A stretch of DNA of 64,000 bases from CAINVV01 sp037137375 (lineage in GTDB: Bacteria; Bacteroidota; Bacteroidia; Bacteroidales; Prolixibacteraceae). Every line of letters begins with the position of its first letter. Positions within the stretch are counted from its first letter, which is position 1. The stretch is taken from assembly GCA_037137375.1 (NCBI GenBank), contig JBAXKJ010000013.1, forward strand, positions 72,632 through 136,631, written 5' to 3'. The notes beneath the pieces were generated by a model, which saw only the letters and a list, made by a program, of their open reading frames with translations, searched no databases and had not been told where the DNA came from. Position numbers and translations under genes: made by a program. Positions 18,571-27,112 of the stretch are shown here, one piece after another.

Positions 18571-19905
18571 TTATTCAAGTGAAATTTTCTTTCCATTTAC
18601 AAAGACTTCATTCAGCCTGATCCTTTGGTAATTCTGAAACTGACACTCTTCTTTTGCCTGAAGGTTGATGTTGGTCAGTGCGATATCTGTGATGGGTGAC
18701 TCTTCCAATCCTCTGATTCTTATAGGAATACGGACATCCGTACCCGTCATGTTGCTGATGTTGATATTTCTGAATACAGGGGTTCTCTCACTCATAGGTT
18801 CGACAGGCATTTTAGAATAATACAGGTCCATGATAATGGCTTCCTCTTTGATGTTACGCATCACAATGTTGTTCACCTGAATATCCTCCACAACGCCTCC
18901 CCTTCCCCGGGTCGATTTGATCCGAATACCGCGGTCTGTTCCATCGAACACACAGTTGCTGATGACAACTTTTCTCACACTGCCACTCATTTCGCTGCCA
19001 ATCACCACGCCACCATGTCCTGAAAGCATGGTGCAATTGGTAATGGTGATATTTTCATTGGGTCCATTCAGCTTCCGGCCTTGCAGGTCACGACCACTCT
19101 TAAGGGTAATACAGTCATCGCCGACCGAAATGTGACAGTTCGAAATATGCACGTAGCGGCACGACTCAGGATTGATCCCGTCGGTATTCGGGGAAGGTGG
19201 ATTGTTGATGGTTATTTTATCGATGGTCACATTCTCGGAAAACTCAGGATTGACCGTCCAGAAAGGCGAATTGACAAGCGTGATCCCCTCAATTTTCACG
19301 TTCTTACAACGAATAAGTTGAATGAGCGGCGGACGGAAAAAGCGACGTTGCAGGGAAGGAATGTAATCTTCGTTCGTTTCTGCATAAAGGGCTTTTACAT
19401 CGTTTGCATTATCCCACATGAGCTGATATTTGTTGATATCCTGCTTCCCTTTATTTTTCAGATTCGTGGTGACACGGAAGAACTCGTCCCACCATTTTTT
19501 CCCCTGTCCGTCTATTTTTCCTTCACCTTTGATGGTGATATGTTCGGCATCTGCCGCATAAATCAGAGGATTAAAGCTCTTCATCAGAATTCCTTCGTGC
19601 CGCATTTCAACGAAGGGCAGGTAGTCATCGAAATTATCCGAAAACAGAAGCGTTGCCCCTGCTTCCAATTCGATGGTGATGTTACTTTTAAGCCTGATCG
19701 CTCCGGTCAGATATAGTCCCGATGGGAAAAACAAGGTACCACCACCATTGGCATTCAGCTTATTGATGGTTGTATTAATCAACACAGTATTCAGTTTCGA
19801 ACCTGTAATATTGGCGCCGGCCTTTTGCATATCGATTCGCTCAGCACGAAGAACTGAAACACACAACAGTAGCATAATAGCTATTAATCTAATTTTTAAG
19901 CTCAT
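18571..19905 (-). CDS. GH28 polygalacturonase-family enzyme
   Basis: Inverting pectinase with a right-handed parallel beta-helix, cleaving galacturonic acid linkages (endo- or exo-polygalacturonase or rhamnogalacturonan-type). 444 aa, signal peptide ending near VLRAE. All four family motifs are intact: NTDG at 240-243, DD at 263-264 in VGDDC, GHG at 296-298, and RIK at 328-330. That gives catalytic Asp242, Asp263, Asp264 and His297. It sits 26 bases after the MGH1-like gene and 3 bases before GH78 in the same minus-strand run. Length (about 420 mature residues) suits an exo-acting or oligosaccharide-trimming enzyme as much as an endo-enzyme. It is the only homogalacturonan-type backbone enzyme here; no polysaccharide lyase is present. 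Confidence 0.92.
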   Translation of the reverse strand: MSLKIRLIAIMLLLCVSVLRAERIDMQKAGANITGSKLNTVLINTTINKLNANGGGTLFFPSGLYLTGAIRLKSNITIELEAGATLLFSDNFDDYLPFVEMRHEGILMKSFNPLIYAADAEHITIKGEGKIDGQGKKWWDEFFRVTTNLKNKGKQDINKYQLMWDNANDVKALYAETNEDYIPSLQRRFFRPPLIQLIRCKNVKIEGITLVNSPFWTVNPEFSENVTIDKITINNPPSPNTDGINPESCRYVHISNCHISVGDDCITLKSGRDLQGRKLNGPNENITITNCTMLSGHGGVVIGSEMSGSVRKVVISNCVFDGTDRGIRIKSTRGRGGVVEDIQVNNIVMRNIKEEAIIMDLYYSKMPVEPMSERTPVFRNINISNMTGTDVRIPIRIRGLEESPITDIALTNINLQAKEECQFQNYQRIRLNEVFVNGKKISLE

Positions 19906-19931
19906 ATGTATATAGTATTAAATTGATTCAT

Positions 19932-21512
19932 CTAATTTATTAAAGCGCCTTCACACACTAATTTTGTAAGTTTATCGGTTCGACCGACTTCTTTCCCGTT
20001 CACAAAAACCACTAGTCCCTTTCCCTTGCCATATTTAGAGCCATCCTTATCCCACAAGATAGTAATCGTTTTGCCATGATACATGACCTGATCCAAACAA
20101 AACCAGTTCCATTTTCCGGCCGGGACCAAAGGGTTAACCTCAAGAGTCTGATCAGCCCGTGGTCGCAAACCTACTAAACCTGTAATGATCAAATCGTTAA
20201 AAGTGGAATGATTGTAATAGCGGCTGCGCTCCTGGTCACCTTTCAACCAGGCGCCGGTCGTTTCGTCGAGGTATTCTCCTACATAGGGACGTCCTCGCTT
20301 GTATTGCGACTCTACATATTTCTCCAACTGACTGAAATAGACCGAATCATTGACAACCGCAGTTTCACCCTGATTGATCCAGTTGGCCATCCCGGTGAGG
20401 GTTTGAGCGGTGGCAAATGGCCAGATCGCTCCATCCCACTCGCAGTTGCAGCAACCGTGTGTCCTGAACAATGGATGGCTTCGTTCGGCTGTCGTCAATC
20501 CAAATGGGGCCAAAAACCCTTTCACTGTCTTCACCTGAGCCCATGCCTGTTCGTGTTGTTTACCGGGTAAATTAAAATACCAGGGAATCAGTCCGATCTC
20601 CTCCCTGACTTTGGCAAATGAGCCATCTTCTTTAACCGTTTCGAAAAACTGACTTTCCGGATTCCATAATTTCTGGTATATCAGTTTCTTAAGGGTATCG
20701 GCTTTAGCCTGAAATAATACTGAACCTACCTTGTCACCCGCAACTTCAGCCATCTTACTCATTGCCGCAGCGTTACCAAACATATAGCTATTGATGGTAG
20801 GACGTGCATTCTTCACCTTACGGCCCCCGCTGATTTGTTCTTCCATGCCATCCCTCACATCGAACTGCCAAAACAACCCATTAGGCAATCGTTTTACTTT
20901 TTCCCATTGTGTGTAGTCGTCCTTCAAGTCAGGCAACATATCTGTTAAATAATTAACGTCTTTGTCCACCAGGTATTTTTGCAACAAGGCGTAAGGAGTC
21001 CAGCTACTGAAAACACTCAGTTTCGTCATAGGTTTGCCTTCATTTCCCCGGTACCACACATGAACGTACTGGTCAAGGTATTTCGAATCACGTAACCAGC
21101 GAGCCTCCGTGATGTGGTGCCCCAGCGCGGAACTGATCAGGTTGTATTTGTCGGAATAAGTGCGTTGAATCAGAAACTCAGTAAATGCGTATCCCGTAGG
21201 AGTTTCCTTGAGATGTTTGCGCAGAGTCCACCATCGGAAATAAAACATTTCCTCGAAATTATCCTGCGGACATTCAAACAACGGAATATTCTCTTTCATC
21301 CAATCCCATGCTCTTGCATTCGGAATGGCCTGCGCGATGTTCTCCTCCTCCATCCGGTTGAAATATTCGACGTAATGACGGAAATCGTCGGCTCTCAGGA
21401 TGGGTTTTGCAGTCTTTACCTTTCCTCCTGAAATGGCAGAAAATGGAGCAATAACCAAGAGAGCGAAGAATCCCGCTAAAGCAAAGAGTGCTATTTTTCT
21501 GTTTTTTATCAT
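19932..21512 (-). CDS. MGH1-like (alpha/alpha)6 glycoside hydrolase
   Basis: A glycosidase of the toroidal GH63/GH65/MGH1-like fold; substrate unknown. 526 aa, N-terminal hydrophobic signal (ALFALAGFFALLVIAPF). Recognisable segments are FDVRDGMEE (Asp221 a candidate acid), RPTINSYMFGNA.A, and a cysteine-rich THGCCNCEWDGAIWPFATAQ block (Cys354, Cys355, Cys357, Asp360) in the place where relatives have a W-GP.WPFAT motif. The C-terminal 90 residues (LRP..DQTLEVNPL onward) form the usual beta-sandwich cap. Its start is only 6 bases after the stop of the large propeller enzyme, so the two are almost certainly co-translated. In Bacteroides RG-II loci a propeller (GH143) and a toroid (GH142) are fused in one protein. 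This pair could be an unfused counterpart, but I cannot confirm GH142 membership from sequence alone. Confidence 0.7.
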   Translation of the reverse strand: MIKNRKIALFALAGFFALLVIAPFSAISGGKVKTAKPILRADDFRHYVEYFNRMEEENIAQAIPNARAWDWMKENIPLFECPQDNFEEMFYFRWWTLRKHLKETPTGYAFTEFLIQRTYSDKYNLISSALGHHITEARWLRDSKYLDQYVHVWYRGNEGKPMTKLSVFSSWTPYALLQKYLVDKDVNYLTDMLPDLKDDYTQWEKVKRLPNGLFWQFDVRDGMEEQISGGRKVKNARPTINSYMFGNAAAMSKMAEVAGDKVGSVLFQAKADTLKKLIYQKLWNPESQFFETVKEDGSFAKVREEIGLIPWYFNLPGKQHEQAWAQVKTVKGFLAPFGLTTAERSHPLFRTHGCCNCEWDGAIWPFATAQTLTGMANWINQGETAVVNDSVYFSQLEKYVESQYKRGRPYVGEYLDETTGAWLKGDQERSRYYNHSTFNDLIITGLVGLRPRADQTLEVNPLVPAGKWNWFCLDQVMYHGKTITILWDKDGSKYGKGKGLVVFVNGKEVGRTDKLTKLVCEGALIN

Positions 21513-21518
21513 GACCGT

Positions 21519-24224
21519 CTATTTCCAGGTTTTTACTGAACTGATCCACCATTTTGCCTCTGCCAATGGTTTTCCATCCTGCTTCACATCGAAATCCTGA
21601 TCGGTTGGTGTATCCACATTTGGGTATCGGCGAACTTCTCCCGTGCGGAAGACAAGCTGCTGCAAACTGGCGACAGGAGCGTAAAATAGTCCGTTGCCAA
21701 CTTTTTTGCCGTCAACAAAAACCTCGAAATATCTGGTTGAAGTCTGGGCTTCAATGCGGATTGTATATTTCTGGTTGGCCTGGTACTTTGTCAACTCTTT
21801 CATGCGATAGCCGGCTTTCGTCTTGATCGTGCCGTCGGCATCAAAAACCAGCCGCAAGGCTGCCGTGTTCTTTTCATTCTGAAGCTCGATATAGAGGTTT
21901 CCATGATTGTTTTGCCCGGACTCAATCTTAAATTCAACGGAAATTTTTTCTGATGGCGGGAATAATCGCTGCGCGATAGCATAATCAAAATTATCCTTAT
22001 CCTTTAAAGACAGGCATTTCAGTCCGTTATGATTTTCGATACCTACCTTTGCCCATGCCGGAGAGTAGATGTTCCAGTTCTGTAACTCCCTATTTTCAGG
22101 CAATGTGGAGAAGTCGTCGTCGACCTGACTATTCGCAACTGATTGAACCGGCACAGGAATGGATGAAACCCAGATATCCTCTTTGTTTTCGCTGTATGCG
22201 ACCCAAAGTTTTCCATCCTTTGGTTTACCGTCCCGCTCCTGAATGCCGCGAACATATTGAGGACCATATGATTTGTAGCTTCCACCGTAACGCATAGTCG
22301 GAATTTCACCATTCACAAGTAACAGATTTTTGTAATCCAAACCATCATCGCTCACCGAAATCGCCAATGGCCATCTGAAATCGGAAGGATTGTAAACCGT
22401 TGCATATTTCCCGTCAGAAGTTCGTTGTCCCCAAATTTTGGCATTGCTGTTGACAAATCCGGGAGCCCTTTGTGGCTTAGTCCAACTCTTACCCTGATCT
22501 GTACTGGTAGCGGTCAGCGCATTTTTCCAAAGACCTACCACATCCAAATTGGGCAGATGATAATAGCTCAAAGCCTTGTGATCGTCGTTCAAAACAATCA
22601 AAGGATCATCCCGGTCGGACTCTTCGTTCCATTGCTGGGTTTGCAATGGATCGGCCAGCACCTGGTTGCAAATATTTACAAAACCCTTGTCCTTGCTCTT
22701 GGTGAAGAACGGATAATCCGTATTTTTTTCATTCCATCCATGGTTGTACCGGATAAAATAAATCGGACCAAACGATCCATCCTTATATATTTCACGCACT
22801 ACACGGCCAATTCCATACCCATCGTTCGGTCCATCGTGTGGATTCAGACAAATTCCATAATAACCAAAAGCCAGCATCCGCTGATCGTCGGAAACATAAA
22901 AGCCCGTTCGCTGGTGCATCACTGCAAACATATTTTTAGTGACGGCAGTTTCGCCCGGTTGAGTTATGCCATCCGGCACTTTGTATTGTGGGAATATCAC
23001 AACCGGTTTGCCCCAGTTTTCCCCATCCGGGGATTTAACCAGCAAAGTATGCCCCGGGGGAACATGTTCCCCGATAGAATCGCTGAGGTATTCGAGGTAA
23101 AACATATTGTTCCAGTATGCCAGCATCGGAGCATGGTTGTAAGTCCAGCCACAGCCTTCTGCCTGGTCAGGAAATTCGCGGTTGGCGCGCAACACCTGGA
23201 TGCTGTGGACACCCATTGCCGGACTGAGTTGCCCGTGATGATAATCCGGATTATTCAATGTTTTCCCTGAGTAATGAACCTGTTCCTGACCAGCACGATG
23301 AGCATTTTTCAAACCTTCCACAATTTTTTCATCCACCATGAATATCGTTCCGTGCTTGTGACCCTTTGGCAAGGAAATCTGCTCAGTTACATCTTCAAAT
23401 TTTAAGAAATCCCTGGTTTTGACGGCACCATATTTGGCTTCCCCATACATATCAAAATAGACCAGGAATTCATCTCCAACTTTGGCAACGGTCGGACCTT
23501 CGCTCTTAAATGGAGTGAAGGGTTCAGAACTTTTACTCCACGGTCCCAGAGGTGATTTGCTAAAAGAAACCCTTATATTCCGGTATGGACGGGTGTTATC
23601 CTTGTGCACCAAAACGTAATCCTTCTTTCCTCTGCAAACTATCATGGCATCGATCACACTAAAATGAGGATCGAAATAGAGCTTTGTTTGGGAGAAAGTC
23701 TTAAAATCTTTGGTCGTCATATAATACAACCGGTGGTTGTTTCGCTCTTCCTCCTCTCCTTTTTCAAACTTAAATGGAATGGTTGAAGCCCAGACAATGA
23801 TAAAATTTTTGCTCAGATCATCGTAGAAAAGTTCTGGAGCCCAGACGTTCACGGTAGTGGTGTCGTGAGTCATTGCCGGGATAAATTTCTCGGGCGACCA
23901 ATGGATAAAGTCCCTGGTACTGGCGTAACCAAAGCCCAGATCGCTTCTCCACGAGGAGGTCCATACCATATGAAAAGTCCCATCCGGTCCCTGGACAACA
24001 GACGGGTCGCGCATCACCTTTTGTTGGCCGACTTCGGGTTTCAGGTAAGGACCACCCAAATCGTCCCAGTGGTAGCCGTCGATGCTTGATGCCAGATATA
24101 AACCTTCAATAGCAGGTTCGTGAAAGGTGCTGAAAAGGTACACTTTCTTTTGCGCCAAAGAGAAAAAACTGACCAGCAGCAACGGGATGATAATATAGAT
24201 TTTAAGGCCTTTTTTTATTTTCAT
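21519..24224 (-). CDS. Large double beta-propeller glycosidase (GH43-like plus GH143-like)
   Basis: 901 aa, signal peptide ending near FFSLAQ. Residues about 27-290 look like a GH43 five-bladed propeller with all three carboxylates in place: Asp73 in MRDPSV, Asp192 in SVIDAMI, Glu242 in KSEGPTV. Residues about 350-690 form a second propeller-like region (GCGWTYNHAPML, EHVPPGHTLL, NPHDGPNDG, GSFGPIYFIRYN). It resembles the domain annotated GH143 in RG-II systems, which releases a 3-deoxy-heptulosaric acid (family link is my recognition, moderate confidence). The last 215 residues (DDDFSTLPENR onward) are a concanavalin-like jelly roll of the 3-keto-disaccharide hydrolase type. Likely periplasmic. 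It precedes the MGH1-like gene by 6 bases and follows the symporter after 120 bases. Two possible active sites in one chain would make it bifunctional. Confidence 0.65.
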   Translation of the reverse strand: MKIKKGLKIYIIIPLLLVSFFSLAQKKVYLFSTFHEPAIEGLYLASSIDGYHWDDLGGPYLKPEVGQQKVMRDPSVVQGPDGTFHMVWTSSWRSDLGFGYASTRDFIHWSPEKFIPAMTHDTTTVNVWAPELFYDDLSKNFIIVWASTIPFKFEKGEEEERNNHRLYYMTTKDFKTFSQTKLYFDPHFSVIDAMIVCRGKKDYVLVHKDNTRPYRNIRVSFSKSPLGPWSKSSEPFTPFKSEGPTVAKVGDEFLVYFDMYGEAKYGAVKTRDFLKFEDVTEQISLPKGHKHGTIFMVDEKIVEGLKNAHRAGQEQVHYSGKTLNNPDYHHGQLSPAMGVHSIQVLRANREFPDQAEGCGWTYNHAPMLAYWNNMFYLEYLSDSIGEHVPPGHTLLVKSPDGENWGKPVVIFPQYKVPDGITQPGETAVTKNMFAVMHQRTGFYVSDDQRMLAFGYYGICLNPHDGPNDGYGIGRVVREIYKDGSFGPIYFIRYNHGWNEKNTDYPFFTKSKDKGFVNICNQVLADPLQTQQWNEESDRDDPLIVLNDDHKALSYYHLPNLDVVGLWKNALTATSTDQGKSWTKPQRAPGFVNSNAKIWGQRTSDGKYATVYNPSDFRWPLAISVSDDGLDYKNLLLVNGEIPTMRYGGSYKSYGPQYVRGIQERDGKPKDGKLWVAYSENKEDIWVSSIPVPVQSVANSQVDDDFSTLPENRELQNWNIYSPAWAKVGIENHNGLKCLSLKDKDNFDYAIAQRLFPPSEKISVEFKIESGQNNHGNLYIELQNEKNTAALRLVFDADGTIKTKAGYRMKELTKYQANQKYTIRIEAQTSTRYFEVFVDGKKVGNGLFYAPVASLQQLVFRTGEVRRYPNVDTPTDQDFDVKQDGKPLAEAKWWISSVKTWK

Positions 24225-24344
24225 TGACCAGGTTATAATAGTATTTATTAATGAGTAAAACGAATAAAATTACTGAAAATTGTAAGTTCAACCTATCGTT
24301 GTTACCTAATATTTGATTTGGCACCAGGATGATAATTCATATGA

Positions 24345-25931
24345 TTAATGTCCATTAAACACGATGTACAAGACTACCATCACTGCTGCCAATGCTCCCC
24401 AAAGCAACCAAACCCGTTTGGTCGGTTTAACCAGCTCGCCATGAATATCAGAATGTTCAAATACAACACCCTTCCGGTTAATGAGAGAAATAACGATGGC
24501 CGAAACCATCAGAACAGCAAAAATATAGAAGGAGAGAAGCATATAATGCGGCCAGATCGGGTACTTATCCGGGGTAAAGACCCATAAATATAAAATACCC
24601 ACCCCCAGACTAAAGGCGGAGCCGGCTGAAAGAATCAGGTTCACGGCCAATTGGGTTGTGCGTTTCCAGAAAACAGTAAGCAGGAAAACTACGGAAAGCG
24701 GTGGCGCTATAAAGCCCAGCACGGATTGGAAAACGTCAAAAAGGTTCAGACCTTTGATGTTGTCGATGGCCAAAGCCACTAAAACGGCAAACACGCAACC
24801 AACTACCACGACAATCCGGCCCATTCGGATAATTTCCTTATTGGTTGCCTGCGGCTTCATCTTTTTGACATAAACATCCATGGTAAAAACGGTACTGAGT
24901 GCATTCAACGACGACCCGATCGTTCCGACCAGCACGGCAATCAACACGACAATCACCAAGCCATTCATCCCCGGAGGAAACAAGTTCGTTACCATGGTCA
25001 TGTAGGCTTCGTTCGGGTCTTTCAGCCCGGGAAAAAGAATGAAACAAAGCACACCGGTAAGGATAAACAGTGGAAGAGAGAGGATTTTCAACCATCCGAT
25101 GAAGTTGACTCCAAGCTGTCCCTGTTCAAGATTTTTGGCTCCTAAAACCGACTGCACCATGGCCTGATCAGTACAGAAAAAAGCGATCGCCGCCACGGGA
25201 TATCCCAGCAAAATAGCTACCCAAGGGTATTTCGGATCACTCGCCGGACGTACCAGGTTCCAGAATTCAGGAGGCACACTGTGGAAAACCTTGGAAAGTC
25301 CGCCAATTTTTGAGATCCCAAGAATCGTCAAAGTCAACGACACGCCAATCAGCAAAAGCATTTGAAAAATATTGACTTTCGCGATGGCTTTTAATCCTCC
25401 TGCAAAGGTGAAGATTCCCGCGAAGGTTACCAGTACAATAATCGACTCCCACATTGGAATTCCGAGAATCTGCCTTACCAGGAAACCTCCGGCAAACAAC
25501 CCAAGCGAAAGCCATGAAATCAGGATTTTGATGAGTGCGTAAACCGCCAGAATATCACTGGTTGAACTTCCGTATCGGTTGCCCATAAATTCGGGCATGG
25601 TACTTACTTTGGCAGCGATGTAGCGCGGCGCAAACACTACCGCCAGCAAAAACAGGAAAATAAACGCATAATAATCGAAGTTAACGGCCACGATACCAGT
25701 AGAAAATCCCACACTGGCAAAAGCCAATAACATGGATGGGCCCACATTGGTTCCCCACATGTTAAAACCGATGCTGCTCCATCCCAATGATTTGTTTGCG
25801 AGAAAAAGCGTCTCGTCCTTTTTCTTCCCTGAAAAACTCGCCCTAAACCCAATGATAAACAGGATCACCAGGTAGGCAATCACAATGAAATAATCCAGTG
25901 CAGTAAGTTGTTCAACGATGTTTCCCTTCAT
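24345..25931 (-). CDS. SSS-family sodium/solute symporter
   Basis: Inner-membrane carrier that uses a sodium gradient to import a sugar or sugar acid. 528 aa with about 13-14 hydrophobic segments, no signal peptide, and SSS features: an N-terminal DYFIVIAYLVILFIIGF helix, F.LANKSLGWSSIGFNMWGTN, and the family fold through FWKRTTQLAVNL near the end. Flanked by intergenic gaps of 114 and 120 bases, so it may have its own promoter between the UroD/GH31 unit and the propeller/GH28 unit. The substrate cannot be read from sequence. In context it may carry a monosaccharide released from pectin, and it is one candidate to replace the deleted ABC transporter at 50.8-51.1 kb (inference). Confidence 0.9.
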   Translation of the reverse strand: MKGNIVEQLTALDYFIVIAYLVILFIIGFRASFSGKKKDETLFLANKSLGWSSIGFNMWGTNVGPSMLLAFASVGFSTGIVAVNFDYYAFIFLFLLAVVFAPRYIAAKVSTMPEFMGNRYGSSTSDILAVYALIKILISWLSLGLFAGGFLVRQILGIPMWESIIVLVTFAGIFTFAGGLKAIAKVNIFQMLLLIGVSLTLTILGISKIGGLSKVFHSVPPEFWNLVRPASDPKYPWVAILLGYPVAAIAFFCTDQAMVQSVLGAKNLEQGQLGVNFIGWLKILSLPLFILTGVLCFILFPGLKDPNEAYMTMVTNLFPPGMNGLVIVVLIAVLVGTIGSSLNALSTVFTMDVYVKKMKPQATNKEIIRMGRIVVVVGCVFAVLVALAIDNIKGLNLFDVFQSVLGFIAPPLSVVFLLTVFWKRTTQLAVNLILSAGSAFSLGVGILYLWVFTPDKYPIWPHYMLLSFYIFAVLMVSAIVISLINRKGVVFEHSDIHGELVKPTKRVWLLWGALAAVMVVLYIVFNGH

Positions 25932-26045
25932 TATTCTTGTGTTAGTCTTATTTGTTTAGTGATATTGTATACTGCGTTGCACATCATGAATCTTGCGTCA
26001 AATTTCGTAAGTCATGCGTCGTCTGTTGTGCGGACAAATTAATTC

Positions 26046-27104
26046 TTACCTATATTTCTCTACTATTTTCTGCGCAGTGTTGATCTCTTTTTCTGATTTG
26101 AAATCGACGTTGATGTGCAATCCCTGATTCCCCACATGGTCCAGAAGAGGCTCCAGCTCGTCGAGTGTTACCCAGTTAGCCATCATTGATTTACCTCCTG
26201 CCAAGATTTTTCTGTAAAGATCGTACCAACACGGATCGCCTCCCTGAGGCTGACCGTATCCCGGCGTCCACTGAACAGCATTAAGCTCTTCTATTTCCAG
26301 GATGGCATCCAGGTGCCTGATCGCATCCACACCATCCAGATGGTAAAGAGTATAGTCGATTTTTTGACATTGTTCGCGGGTAAACGGCAGGACAAACCGC
26401 CTGAAATCATCCTCAGAAAACATGATAGAGATGTCCGACTGAAGCTTGGAAACCGTGCCGGGTCCCCAAAGAGAAAAATAGCAAAAAGCCATCTCATCGC
26501 CTTCGCGGATGATCTCGTAGATCCTGTCAAAAACCTGGAAATAGATCTCGTTGACTCTTTGCAGCTTCATTTCGAGTCCTTCAGGATCGACAATCATATC
26601 CATCAGCACATCCTGAGTTCCGCGGACGCTGGCCAGAACATCCAATCCCTCCATCAGATCCGGACAACCAACAAAATATCTACCTCCGGACTTGGCCTTG
26701 CAAGCTTTTAACAGATCCAGATGCAGTTGCCAGGAAGGATTTGACTCGTCAAGTTCAAGTTTCAGCGGGTTCTCCTCGCGGATCCAGATCGTATCTTCAC
26801 CTCCTTCGAGCCTTGCGCCGAGCATCGCAGCGAGCGATCCAGGTCCCAGATGGGTGTTGGCGACTGGTAAAATATCGGCTTTGAAAGAACAGCGCGACAA
26901 TTGATAATGAAGATTTGCAGCACGCCATTGCGGATCGAACCAGTATTGGTTCAAGTCGTGGGCTGGAGTTGGTTCAAGAATCAGTTCGTGCGGGGCGCCC
27001 TCTTTTTGCAGGTGCTCCCACATCGTCAGCACGATTCCTTTGCCCTTCCACCAGTCGAGGTAATGTTGCTTCGACTCTTCCCAATTTGATTTCCAGGTAT
27101 GCAT
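26046..27104 (-). CDS. UroD/MtaA-superfamily protein, H-x-C motif replaced
   Basis: 352-aa cytosolic protein of the uroporphyrinogen decarboxylase-like fold, the superfamily that also includes cobamide-dependent methyltransferases (MtaA, MtbA, CmuA). Supporting segments are the N-terminal tryptophan-rich W...W..KG.VL region, FVGCPDLMEGLD and FSEDDFRRFVLPF. Where methyltransferase members carry a zinc-binding H-x-C, this protein reads YHLDG (His255, Asp257), so that Cys is gone. It is not expected to make heme: true HemE has a different N-terminus and is never in sugar loci. It is 8 bases after the GH31 gene. The locus carries two further UroD-like proteins, at 34275 and 35408, which do keep H-x-C. 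Role in methyl-sugar metabolism is a hypothesis. Confidence 0.75.
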   Translation of the reverse strand: MHTWKSNWEESKQHYLDWWKGKGIVLTMWEHLQKEGAPHELILEPTPAHDLNQYWFDPQWRAANLHYQLSRCSFKADILPVANTHLGPGSLAAMLGARLEGGEDTIWIREENPLKLELDESNPSWQLHLDLLKACKAKSGGRYFVGCPDLMEGLDVLASVRGTQDVLMDMIVDPEGLEMKLQRVNEIYFQVFDRIYEIIREGDEMAFCYFSLWGPGTVSKLQSDISIMFSEDDFRRFVLPFTREQCQKIDYTLYHLDGVDAIRHLDAILEIEELNAVQWTPGYGQPQGGDPCWYDLYRKILAGGKSMMANWVTLDELEPLLDHVGNQGLHINVDFKSEKEINTAQKIVEKYR

Positions 27105-27112
27105 AGTTTGAT

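Noticed and set aside
19081..19716. 211-codon plus-strand open frame
   Set aside because: Antisense to GH28, whose catalytic motifs are all intact in the other strand.
22425..23270. 281-codon plus-strand open frame
   Set aside because: It lies entirely opposite the well-supported 901-aa propeller gene, has no recognisable domain and reads as an antisense shadow.
25981..26045. GCGTC-containing direct repeats between SSS and UroD genes
   Set aside because: Only two 6-7 bp matches in a 60-base stretch; not distinguishable from chance.
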